Below the pieces are notes generated by a model, which was not told the origin of the DNA, did no database searches, and worked only from the letters and a program-made list of their open reading frames with translations. Positions 39,064-48,847 of a stretch of DNA of 64,000 nucleotides are shown piece after piece. This DNA is from Mantis religiosa. Taxonomy: Eukaryota > Arthropoda > Insecta > Mantodea > Mantidae. The position numbers and the translations under genes were made by a program. Within the stretch, counting starts at the first letter, position 1. The number at the start of each line of letters is the position of its first letter. The stretch covers positions 84,877,630-84,941,629 of the forward strand of contig CM060952.1 of the NCBI GenBank assembly GCA_030765055.1. Direction: 5' to 3'.

Positions 39064-41301
39064 ATGGCGAGTAGAAAAGAAATAACAGTGGAAGGAGAAG
39101 TTACTGATAGTGTAGGAATGAATAGGGAGAATGTAGGATTAAGCATAGATAATGAGTCAATGTTGGAAAGAATAACGAGAATGTTAAGTAATTTAGATTC
39201 TAAAATAGAACAAAATGCAAATGATTTAAAATCAGAAATGAGTAATTTAGATTCTAGAATGAAAGATGTAAAATCAGAAATGAGTAATTTAGATTCTAAA
39301 ATAGAACAAAATGCAAATGATTTAAAATCAGAAATGAGTAATTTGGATTCTAAAATAGGAGATGTTAAATCTGAAATGAGTAATTTAGATTCTAGAATGA
39401 AAGATGTAAAATCAGAAATAAGTAATTTAGATTCTAGAATGAAAGATGTAAAATCAGAAATGAGTAATTTAGATTCTAAAATAGAACAAAATGTAAACGA
39501 TTTAACTAAGAAAATGAATGATTTAGATGTAGGAGTAAGTCAGGAACTAGCACAAAATGTGAGTAACTTAGAAATTAATTTATTACAGAAGCTAAAACAG
39601 GAATTAAAATCTGAAATTTCACAGGAGATTAGAGGAGGGAGAAAAGAGTGTAGGGATAATATGGAAAGGCTCATGCAGATTATAGAGATTAATAAGGATG
39701 AGAATAGAAAGGAAGTCAATGAGTTGAGAGAGATAATTCAGGAAACTAGGTTAGGTCAGGACATTGTGAAACAAGAAATAAGAATGGAATTAAACAAAGA
39801 GTTAGAAACATTTAGGATACAACAGGCAGAAATAACACAAAAACAAAGAGAAGAATTAGGAGATAAAGTAGAACAAAGAATCAATGTAATTTGTTCTGAA
39901 ATACAATTACAACATGATGAAAGTAAGATACACCAAGAGGAAATAAAGTTACAAATTGATGAGATAAGTAAAGCAAAAGAAGAAGTAATTTTGCAAATTA
40001 AAGAGGTAAAAGAACATTTTGAAAAAGAAAAGGATAACTTAGGAAAATTGACACAAGTTGTAATTGCATTACAGGCTAGAAAAGTAAATAACGGGAAAGA
40101 AATGTCTGGAATTACAAATATAAACGATTGTGACTTACCAGGTGAATTAAGCAATCATCAGAAGTCTAGTGATGTAGTAAGTGAATGTAGTGATTTTGTG
40201 AGTCCAGATAATGATATTAATTATCACAGAAACACACAGAACATGTCCTCACACACACAACTCCACAGTCTAGGTCAAAATGAATGTGTACATTATTCAC
40301 TAAATGATATTAGTCCACCAAGTTTTGATGAGGAATCAGGTGATAATCCAAAAGTATTTCTTAGGGAATTGGAAGAATATTTCCGTATTAAGAGAATTCC
40401 CAATGAATTTCGGATGGTAATAGTAAAACGCTGTTTGAAGAAAAATGCTCTTGAGTGGTTAAGGTTAACTTTGGCTTCACATGAAACATACAGTACTTTC
40501 AGAAATCTGTTTATAAATAGATTTTGGGAACCTGAGAGACAAAGAAGAATAAAAGTTGAGTTAGCAACGGGTAGGTTTGAGTTTAAAAAAGGGATTTCTA
40601 TGACTGAATATTTCTTAAAATTAGCAAACAAAAGTAAGTTGATTAATCCCGAAATTTCTGAGACAGAAATTGTCGACATGCTAATACGTCATTATCCACC
40701 ACATATCAGAAATCATTTAATTGTGGCTAAGCCTATCGATTTCTCTGATATGATTGAATTATTATCCGAATTTGAAGCACATAACCTCATTAATGATACT
40801 ACATCCTGTGATGGTAACTATAATAACGTCCATATTGAGCGAGGAAGAAATCGACAGGAATCACAACCTACAAATAATAGGAATAATAGGACGAGTTTAA
40901 ATTGGGGCGGGGCACCCGTGAGAAATCAAAGATTTGAAGGAAGAGGTTATGATCCTAGACGAACTTATGAATCTGTAATTCCCGGAACAGGAAAGGGAGT
41001 TCAAAATAATGTGCAAAGGAATTATCATAACAATCAGTCGACGAGAATTGGAAGAAATGATCACATAAACCATGTAAGATTTTATCGAGGAAATAATCAG
41101 CGAATAAGTAACTTTAATAGGGGTAGAGGTACTAGTTTATTTAGTGCAAATCAAAGAGATTTTAGGGGTGTGAGATTTGAAAGAAGTAATCAAACTGAAA
41201 GAGTCGAAAATACACAAAGCACAGAGAATGATGTGAATATAAACGATAGCACCAACCTAACCAACAATGAAAGTAATAATCAGAGGGAGACGGAAAACTA
41301 A
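39064..41301 (+). CDS. Gag-like protein with long coiled coil, about 746 aa
   Basis: Structural protein of the retrotransposon, expected to form cytoplasmic particles around element RNA. I chose ATG 39064 because it has A at -3 and G at +4 and lines up with the gag ATG at 11657 in the older element; the frame is open upstream and another ATG lies at 39031. From the 39064 start, residues ~40-345 form a long coiled coil. Its first part is built of 14- and 18-residue repeats (SNLDSRMKDVKSEM, SNLDSKIEQNANDLKSEM). Residues ~418-575 resemble the Retrotrans_gag capsid domain (PPSFDEESGDNPKVFLRELE, EWLRL, FRNLFINRFW, SMTEYFLKL). The tail (~580-746) is rich in Arg, Asn and Gly and lacks a CCHC zinc knuckle, so RNA binding is probably by RG-type segments. 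The frame is intact. Confidence 0.88.
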   Translation: MASRKEITVEGEVTDSVGMNRENVGLSIDNESMLERITRMLSNLDSKIEQNANDLKSEMSNLDSRMKDVKSEMSNLDSKIEQNANDLKSEMSNLDSKIGDVKSEMSNLDSRMKDVKSEISNLDSRMKDVKSEMSNLDSKIEQNVNDLTKKMNDLDVGVSQELAQNVSNLEINLLQKLKQELKSEISQEIRGGRKECRDNMERLMQIIEINKDENRKEVNELREIIQETRLGQDIVKQEIRMELNKELETFRIQQAEITQKQREELGDKVEQRINVICSEIQLQHDESKIHQEEIKLQIDEISKAKEEVILQIKEVKEHFEKEKDNLGKLTQVVIALQARKVNNGKEMSGITNINDCDLPGELSNHQKSSDVVSECSDFVSPDNDINYHRNTQNMSSHTQLHSLGQNECVHYSLNDISPPSFDEESGDNPKVFLRELEEYFRIKRIPNEFRMVIVKRCLKKNALEWLRLTLASHETYSTFRNLFINRFWEPERQRRIKVELATGRFEFKKGISMTEYFLKLANKSKLINPEISETEIVDMLIRHYPPHIRNHLIVAKPIDFSDMIELLSEFEAHNLINDTTSCDGNYNNVHIERGRNRQESQPTNNRNNRTSLNWGGAPVRNQRFEGRGYDPRRTYESVIPGTGKGVQNNVQRNYHNNQSTRIGRNDHINHVRFYRGNNQRISNFNRGRGTSLFSANQRDFRGVRFERSNQTERVENTQSTENDVNINDSTNLTNNESNNQRETEN

Positions 41302-42228
41302 AAACCAAATCATTTTGTGCTCTGGAAAGTGGTTCGGTGAGGATGACACAGGGCGAATTGAAAGTTGAAGATAACGGAAATAAGCTCACTCTCTTGCAGA
41401 AAAATAAGGAATTAGTTAACCCACCTCAGATAATTATTTACCTATGGGATAAAGAATATACAGCCTTAATTGATACTGGAGCCAGTTCTACTGTGATAAG
41501 TGAGGAATTGTTTAAAAATCTGTTAGCTAACTATAAAGTGGAATATTTAAATGTGTGTAACGTTTACTGCAGTACTGCAATTGGGAAGAAAAAGGATAGG
41601 ATTAAATATCAAGTATTAATTAAGGGCCGAATAGGTGAATGGAATTTCAATTTCATTGCGTTGGTAATTCCACATTTGGCAAGAGATGTAATTGTGGGTA
41701 ATGATTTATTATATGAATGGCAAAGTGTATTGAATTTCGAAATGCATGAAATGAAGGTTAAGACAGAAAATGATTTATTAGTAATAAAATTATTGGAAGA
41801 AGATGGAAGAAAAGAAGAGAACAGGGATAATATAAATAATGAAAGGTTTTTTTGTGGAAGATATACTCTTGCAAGAAAATGGTAATATTGAATACGATGA
41901 AAATGAAAATTGTGGGAAGAATTTAATTATTGATGGATTGCAAAATAATGTAACTGACCTTGAAAAGCATTGTTGCCAATTATATACAATACAAGATAAG
42001 AACGGCGGAAGCCAAGTGGAGGAAGAAATAGAATTCCAGAGAATATTACAAGTAAAGTTAGAAAACACATACAATTTAGACCAAGCGAGAAAAGAACAGT
42101 TGAAATTGTGTATATTAAAGAATAGAAAAGCCTTTAGTTCAAAACCTGGACTGTGTAACAAATACACACACACATTTAAAGTGAATGATACTGCTCCCTA
42201 TACACATAAAAGCCTTGACAGTAATTGA
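41280..42228 (+). pseudogene. Pol fragment: aspartic protease, then truncated reverse-transcriptase start
   Basis: The pol frame is open from 41280 and overlaps the end of gag by about 20 nt in the -1 frame; an ATG lies at 41343. The retropepsin motif YTALIDTGASSTVIS has its catalytic Asp at 41472-41474, and VIVGNDLL near 41690 fits the second conserved region. The frame ends at 41885. A second frame (from 41839) carries on with the linker and KAFSSKPGLCNKYTHTFKV, the usual lead-in to reverse transcriptase. The step between them lies at or near a run of seven T (about 41847-41853), so a one-base indel is likely. The sequence stops at 42228, before any polymerase motif, leaving no reverse transcriptase, RNase H or integrase. 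Confidence 0.85.
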
Positions 42229-42480
42229 AACAATATTGAATATATACAATGTGTGTGTTAAATAATAATAAAAATAAAACATTGTTAAACATCAATATAT
42301 TGTTGTATTTTAATTAATGTTAATTTATTGTTGTGTTTTATGTTTGTGTAATAATGTGAAATTGTTGTTAAATGTTCATTTATTATATTTTATCCAATGT
42401 AGGTATATTATTATATTTTATGTATGTTGTATTGATGTTGTGTAATATTGGTGTAAACGAAATTGTTAATTGGGGCTGTT
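42229..42480 (+). other. AT-rich 3' region of the retrotransposon
   Basis: Follows the pol truncation. It consists of TTGTTAAT/TTGTGT-rich low-complexity sequence with no ORF. The join between pol and this region is the likely site of the large internal deletion. Confidence 0.5.
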
Positions 42481-42549
42481 CTTCGAAATATATGGAAACA
42501 GATTGTTAATTCCTTTATTTGGTTATTTTCCATATATTTCGAAGAGGGG
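42481..42549 (+). promoter_or_regulatory. Perfect 18-bp hairpin overlapping the polypurine tract
   Basis: cttcgaaatatatggaaa (42481-42498) and its exact reverse complement (42527-42544) can form an 18-bp stem with a 28-nt loop. The polypurine tract gaagagggg (42541-42549), the plus-strand primer site just before the 3' LTR, begins within the second arm. The stem could affect RNA 3' end formation, packaging or plus-strand priming; which is not known. Confidence 0.75.
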
Positions 42550-42553
42550 CATT

Positions 42554-43062
42554 TGTAACAGTATTTTTGTTTAGTAATGTTCGAAGGAATAATAAATATA
42601 TAAAAATGTATGTAGTTGTGTGATTGGCCGAAGTAGTAGTGGTGTGACGTGGTATCACGTGGTGTGATGACGTGTCAGTGAATCGGCCAATCACAAAATA
42701 AAGTGGGAATTACTATGGGGACAAGAAAATCAATAATCTAGAAAAGTGTTAGAATCTTGTGTCTTGCTGGAGAACGAGGAAAGACGTTACGATGATTGTA
42801 ATTGTAAAGGAAAATTAATAAGATTCAAAAAGTGTTATTCAATATTTATAATAGATAAGAGTGAATCATAGTTCATATTATATAATTAAATAATATATTA
42901 CAAAATTGGACTCATCTAAATTTTATTTTCACAAAAAATCCGCATCCACACCTGAGAAAAGATCTCACGACTCTCAGTAGATTAAAACTCGACTTGGATC
43001 TTATAAAAAGTTGGCTTGCTTCTTATTAGTTTGAAGAAAACGAAAATATAATCCCGTTACAC
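42554..43062 (+). repeat. 3' LTR, 509 bp
   Basis: Begins TGTAACAG after the polypurine tract and ends CCCGTTACA next to the TSD. The first ~243 bp match the 5' LTR almost exactly; the last ~264 bp have no counterpart there. Because its end lies exactly at the TSD, this is the more complete LTR. Confidence 0.9.
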
Positions 43063-45308
43063 ATTGTAGCATAACCTCAGAATTCCTGATGTATCTAATA
43101 GGGAGTATACAACCTCTTCCATAGATGACATTGTAACTTAACCTCAGAATTCCTGATGCATCTAATAGGGAGTATACAACCTCTTCCATAGATGACATTG
43201 TAGCATAACCTCAGAATTCCTGATGCATCTAATAGGGAGTATACAACCTCTTCCACAGATGACATTGTAGCATAACCTCAGAATTCCTGATGCATCTAAT
43301 AGGGAGTATACAACCTCTTCCATAGATGACATTGTAACTTAACCTCAGAATTCCAGATGTATCTAATAGGGAGTATACAACCTCTTCCATAGATGACATT
43401 GTAACTTAACCTCAGAATTCCTGATGTATCTAATACGGGAGTATACAACCCCTTCCATAGATGACATTGTAACATAACCTCAGAATTCCTGATGCATCTA
43501 ATAGGGAGTATACAACCTCTTCCATAGATGACATTGTAACATAACCTCAGAATTCCTGATGTATCTAATACGGGAGTATACAACCTCTTCCATAGATGAC
43601 ATTGTAACATAACCTCAGAATTCCTGATGCATCTAAAAGGGAGTATACAACCTCTTCCATAGATGACATTGTAACTTAACCTCAGAATTCCTGATGTATC
43701 TAATACGGGAGGATACAACCTCTTCCATAGATGACATTGTAACATAACCTCAGAATTCCTGATGCATCTAATAGGGAGTATACAACCTCTTCCATAGATG
43801 ACATTGTAGCATAACCTCAGAATTTCTGATGCATCTAATAGGGAGTATGCAACCTCTTCCATAGATGACATTGTAACATAACCTCAGAATTCCTGATGCA
43901 TCTAATAGGGAGTATACAACCTCTTCCATAGATGACATTGTAACATAACCTCAGAATTCCTGATGCATCTAATAGGGAGTATACAACCTCTTCCATAGAT
44001 GACATTGTAACATAACCTCAGAATTCCTGATGCATCTAATAGGGAGTATGCAACCTCTTCCATTGATGACATTGTAACTTAACCTCAGAATTCCTGATGC
44101 ATCTAATACGGGAGTATGCAACCTCTTCCATAGATGACATTGTAACTTAACCTCAGAATTCCTGATGTATCTAATACGGGAGTATACAACCTCTTCCATA
44201 GATGACATTGTAACATAACCTCAGAATTCCTGATGCATCTAATAGGGAGTATACAACCTCTTCCATAGATGACATTGTAACATAACCTCAGAATTCCTGA
44301 TGCATCTAATAGGGAGTATGCAACCTCTTCCATTGATGACATTGTAACTTAACCTCAGAATTCCTGATGTATCTAATACGGGAGTATGCAACCTCTTCCA
44401 TAGATGACATTGTAGCATAACCTCAGAATTCCTGATGCAACTAATACGGGAGTATGCAACCTCTTCCATAGATGACATTGTAACTTAACCTCAGAATTCC
44501 TGATGTATCTAATACGGGAGTATGCAACCTCTTCCATAGATGACATTGTAACTTAACCTCAGAATTCCTGATGTATCTAATACGGGAGTATACAGCCTCT
44601 TCCATAGATGACATTGTAACATAACCTCAGAATTCCTGATGCATCTAATAGGGAGTATACAACCTCTTCCATAGATGACATTGTAACATAACCTCAGAAT
44701 TCCTGATGTATCTAATAGGGAGTATGCAACCTCTTCCATTGATGACATTGTAACTTAACCTCAGAATTCCTGATGTATCTAATACGGGAGTATGCAACCT
44801 CTTCCATAGATGACATTGTAAATTAACCTCAGAATTCCTGATGCAACTAATACGGGAGTATGCAACCTCTTCCATAGATGACATTGTAACTTAACGTCAG
44901 AATTCCTGATGTATCTAATACGGGAGTATGCAACCTCTTCCATAGATGACATTGTAACATATCCTCAGAATTCCTGATGCATCTAATAGGGAGTATGCAA
45001 CCTCTTCCATAGATGATATTGTAACACAACCTCAGAATTCCTGATGTAGCTAATACGGGAGTATGCAACCTCTTCCATAGATGACATTGTAACTTAACCT
45101 CAGAATTCCTGATGTAGCTAATACGGGAGTATACAACCTCTTCCATAGATGACATTGTAACATAACCTCAGAATTCCTGATGTATCTAATACGGGAGGAT
45201 ACAACCTCTTCCATAGATGACATTGTAACATAACCTCAGAATTCCTGATGTATCTAATACGGGAGGATACAACCTCTTCCATAGATGACATTGTAACATA
45301 ACCTCAGA
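43063..45308. repeat. 67/68-bp satellite array, right part
   Basis: About 33 monomers, continuous in phase with the left part once the retrotransposon is removed. 67-bp and 68-bp types are intermixed. Marker variants recur at fixed spacing: 'cattgatgac' at 44061, 44331 and 44737 (270 and 406 bp) and 'cctgatgcaactaat' at 44431 and 44837 (406 bp). That spacing means four- and six-monomer blocks have been copied as units. The array ends cleanly at 'cctcagagatcactgg'. Confidence 0.97.
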
Positions 45309-46190
45309 GATCACTGGTGTATCGGCTCTGTCGAGTGAGATAAGAAGTTCCGGTGCCGCATAAAGGTTTACGAAACGGACGGGGGTGAAAGGTACTTTTC
45401 AAGCGCCGCTTGGACGCTAACGACCGGTTGCGAATTATATTCAATGTCGCCAATATAATTATTTTGGCTGCCGTGTTGCATGATAATAGAAAAAAAACTT
45501 ATCTTTAGTTCAAAATTTAATAGCTATTTTAATATTTTACTGCTTGTGAAGTAATTTCCGTAATATTATTGGCCTATTTTGTACCTTATTTGAGTTCAAT
45601 GTACAGTATGAATAAGACACTACATTGGCTAACCAGTGCATATTTGAACGAAATTTTAAAGCTTTAAGGATATCGAAACCATGCGAAATTAAGTCTGAAT
45701 AAAATTTTCATCGATTTGTGAAGTTGTGAAGATTTGAAAGGACTGCGAGGACGTATGGGCAGCAAGAAGAAAGAGAATGGATTTTCACAAAGACCTATTG
45801 GTAAGTAAGATTTAGGCTGTAGCTAAATAACGAAAATTAATATGACGTAACATGAATTGTGGCTCCATACATATTCATGTATAGTTAAATTCTTTAGAGT
45901 AATGCAGCACTTTATAATGGATCAAGGATGTTTTACATACAAAAGCATTAGTTTCATTTACGTTGTTACTTTATTATTGCAATAATGAGGGTTTTTTTTT
46001 TTGTCCTACAGGGATCATCATCTCAAGCTACCAGCAATGCGATGGCAGAAATCGAAGGTGCAGGATTATTGGACGTTGTGTATGTTTCTTGCTTTGGTGA
46101 AATGCAGTGATTTTCAGGATGATTAGTAATGCAGCACAAAGCTTTCTTTCTCGCATATACAGCAATTTAATGCAGCAAATAAAATATTTC
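45309..46190 (+). other. Possible 5' end of a spliced host gene
   Basis: Right after the satellite lies a CpG-richer stretch (45320-45440). At 45801 a consensus donor (gGTAAGT) follows ORF sequence, and a strong acceptor (pyrimidine run then tgtcctacAG) ends at 46011. Two starts are possible. ATG 45755 gives MGSKKKENGFSQRPIG and reads on to a stop at 46100-46102. ATG 45777 (A at -3, G at +4) gives MDFHKDLL and, after splicing, GSSSQATSNAMAEIEGAGLL. A second donor (GTATGT) lies at 46080 and an AATAAA at 46178. I do not recognise the product. It may be the first exons of a gene with long introns, a non-coding RNA, or chance. Confidence 0.35.
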
Positions 46191-46782
46191 TTAAAGTTTG
46201 AGTTTCATTTCACATCAGTGAAAAATTTAACAAAAACTTTGAGGAATACCGTGACCAACATGTTCTAAGCTTTCAGGAAAAGTGATGTTATTTTAGGCAG
46301 TTGACTGCGTATATTAGTTTTTGTGTTAGTAGTTTTAAATTTAAAATATTTCAGTAATATGTAAGTCCATGTAAGGTAATTAATATCAAGTTTAACTTAA
46401 TGCCAAAATAGCTGTGAATTTTCAGATATACCAAAACTGTGGCTGTGGATTTGTACATAATTCAATTCTCTTTAGTTTCTCTAGAATTTCTTTGTTTATA
46501 ATTGGCAGCATCTGTGTTTACATACAAACTTGGTGGCTTAAATTAAAATCTTTGGGAAAGATGCTTGATATGAATTTTATAAACTTTTTCTTTAAATATG
46601 ATAAGTATTTTGAAGAATTAAGCTCTCTTAACCTTACTCATAACTGTGTACGTTATTGATAAAGAATGTCACAGCTTTAAACAGCAATTAAAGATATGAT
46701 CTGTGATTCTACAAACCCAATCTATTATATCTTATTTAATTCAGTAATCACTATGTAATATTATTGTACACTACACGAAATT
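46191..46782. other. Unassigned AT-rich sequence
   Basis: Nothing recognised; could be intron if the gene start at 45.7 kb is real. The 81-codon frame at 46414-46659 has no domain. Confidence 0.3.
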
Positions 46783-46992
46783 GCCCGCCTCGGTAGCGCG
46801 TCTGCCTCACGTTCAAGATGTCCCGAGTTCGAATCTGGGTCAGTGTGAGTTACCTGGATAAGGTTTTTCCTGGGGTTTTCCCTTATCCTGAAAGACAAAC
46901 GTCTATGGACCCTGGACTCATTTGAGCATCATTTCACCCATTCCATTCATCGTCCGACATGACTTAACGTTGGAGGACGTAAATTAAAAAAA
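46783..46992 (+). mobile_element. SINE family B, copy 2
   Basis: Same family as 16944: 'gcctcggtagcgcg' head with a deletion in the anticodon region, box B GAGTTCGAATCTGGG, 'ttacctggataaggttttt', 'cgtccgacatgacttaacg' and a short A tail. Part of the body ('gagtaactaagcac' in copy 1) is missing. Confidence 0.9.
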
Positions 46993-48380
46993 ATACACCA
47001 AATTATATACCTGAATAACCTTCTTAGAAGAGATCTGATAGGATTAGAATTGATTTGAAAAATCTTTACAAGTTTTAAGTGTAATTATGCATTGCAAGAA
47101 ATGATTGTGTCATCATCATCATTATATACCACTTTTACTTTTATTTACAATATTCCAGTTATTCTTAAAACATCTACAATGTCAGCTGTAGCTAGGACCT
47201 AAAGACAGTGTGTGGTTTGATCTTAAATTAGTAAAGCATCGCAATAAATAATAGGTCATTAATATATGTTATTAATCCTCTTCCTTGTTATATATATAAA
47301 CAGTGTGGAGGTGTAACACTTAGGTCTTCTGCAGTATAGGGTTACCATGTTTTAAGAATGACCTTGAGTACACTTGAAATTAAAGGCACAGTATTGAGCA
47401 CCTCATATATCGACATACAATTTAGATAAATGGGTTTAGAAAAATGACAAGTTAGTAACATTTGCATGCCATTGATGTATTCCGTTGCATGCAGTGATGC
47501 GAAGCCAAATAATAATTTTGAAAAGTAGATAAAACTGCACATTATTTTGCTATATGATGTACTTCTTGTTTCTTTCTAGTGAACACATAAGGGAATTATG
47601 GACTGTCAAAAGAAATAAAGGTTAGATGTGTGAGCAATTAATTTGCACTACTAAATTATTGTCTATTAACTCAAACACACAGTTACATCACTTTCACTGC
47701 ATAACTAAAACTACAAACAGCATTACTAGTTCAGAGTGTAATCTTTCATTGAGGTACTTATATGACACACATTCAGTTGTATGTAACGGCCTGAGTTTTA
47801 CACTATGCAGAGGGCTCCAATTGCCATGTTAATATCTTTTTGTACTCTTGTGCTGAAAATAATGTATGTACTATTGAGCTTTTCAAATTCTTATTAAATA
47901 TAACCATTAAAGAGCTGTTTTTTTTTCTCTCTTTTTAAAGAGCTAGTGATAATTTTTGTACATAATTGTTAGTGTCCTCATTTAAAATTTATATGTACAT
48001 TTCTTTAGTGGTATTTTTTACACTTTTATTCCAGGGAATTTTTCAACATTCTATGTACAAAGAAATTGCATTACACATAACCTTGGGTTATCCTTTCCTG
48101 TTTTCCTGTACTTACAGAATCAGTATTTTGGTGTTAAGCAGCTTTGGAATTCCAACTTGAGGGAAAGGGAATACAGATGTGTTGTATATTCTCATCTTGA
48201 GTGATCTCACTCTCTCATTTATTAAAGTTGTAATTGTTTTAAAGACAAATTATTAATTTGCAATAGAAACATTAAATATATAATGCTTTGTGGAAGTCAT
48301 AATTATTCATATTTAACAGGAAAAGTTCAAGTTGACAAGTGGATTCTTGAGATATTTTTTCACAAATTAATTTGTCAACT
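46993..48380. other. Unassigned AT-rich sequence
   Basis: No gene recognised. Short frames at 47626-47832 and 47966-48160 lack domains. If the 45.7 kb gene start is real this would be intron. Confidence 0.3.
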
Positions 48381-48519
48381 TCTTTCGAAGTCACATCTCG
48401 CACACTGAAGAATAGTTTACTGCATATTTATCAGCGTATTTGCCGCGTATTATGCTAATATGCGATAGTTGAAATGTGCCTTAAACTATTCATTCGTGGC
48501 GAGATGTGACTTCCAAAGG
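48381..48519. repeat. Long imperfect inverted repeat
   Basis: Arms at 48381-48429 and 48472-48519 match over about 45 bp: 'gaagtcacatctcgc' pairs with 'gcgagatgtgacttc', and 'aatagttta' with 'taaactatt', with small bulges. The 42-nt centre holds 'cgcgtattatgctaatatgcg'. It could be a fold-back element or MITE relic, or an RNA hairpin. No TSD was seen. Confidence 0.7.
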
Positions 48520-48539
48520 ATTTGGATTCTATCAGTCGC

Positions 48540-48780
48540 TGATCACGCCAGGGTAAGGGGGGGCAGCGAATGCACCATAGCTCGGTCGCAATAGAGGCTC
48601 ACTTCATTACCGACCTTAGTTCCAACAGGCGTCGGGTGTGAAAGGTTCAGGAGGAGCGCCCTCCTGAAGACATCGCGACTGGACATTGAAGATCTGAATG
48701 TCAGATCTTCGGTCTCAAGCCAGATCAGGGCTAGGCCCTCTACTGGCAGTGGAGTGTTCTGTAATGAAGGATAATATACG
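48540..48780. other. GC-rich segment with two perfect short hairpins
   Basis: An isolated GC-richer block. It holds a 9-bp stem (ttcaggagg 48646-48654 / cctcctgaa 48660-48668) and, 20 bp on, a 10-bp stem with a 3-nt loop (gaagatctga 48688-48697 / tcagatcttc 48701-48710). I recognise no known RNA family; it could be a SINE body or a structured RNA. Confidence 0.45.
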
Positions 48781-48847
48781 GCAAAAGATGAGGTTGGAGT
48801 TATATATAAGCCATCTAATGTGTTATTTTACGTGCCTAGATGCAGCG

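Larger units (their letters stand above)
38365..43062 (+). mobile_element. Ty3/gypsy-like LTR retrotransposon, recent, pol-deleted
   Basis: A 4698-bp element inserted in the satellite. It starts TGTAAC and ends GTTACA, and the 4-bp TSD CATT (38361-38364, 43063-43066) rejoins a normal satellite monomer when the element is removed. Internal order: 5' LTR, putative primer site, Gag, protease, start of the reverse transcriptase region, AT-rich 3' region, hairpin, polypurine tract, 3' LTR. Reverse transcriptase, RNase H and integrase are missing, so it could only move with help from a relative. The Ty3/gypsy assignment rests on the gag-protease layout, DTGA protease, 4-bp TSD and TG...CA ends. Confidence 0.93.

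Noticed and set aside
39756..40679. Minus-strand frames of 132 and 128 codons
   Set aside because: Shadows on the strand opposite the gag gene; their composition follows from the coding strand.
38365..43062. An endogenous retrovirus with env
   Set aside because: No envelope-like ORF, signal peptide or membrane anchor lies between pol and the 3' LTR; that region is short AT-rich sequence.
36758..45308. Long minus-strand frames with a repeating protein (CHLWKRLYTP... and CNVIYGRGCILP...)
   Set aside because: They follow from the 67/68-bp satellite having few stops in any frame. The same sequence is read in all three frames in turn, so it is not a repeat protein gene.
36758..45308. Regular repeats as a CRISPR array
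   Set aside because: Units are directly tandem with no unique spacers, the context is eukaryotic, and no cas genes are present.
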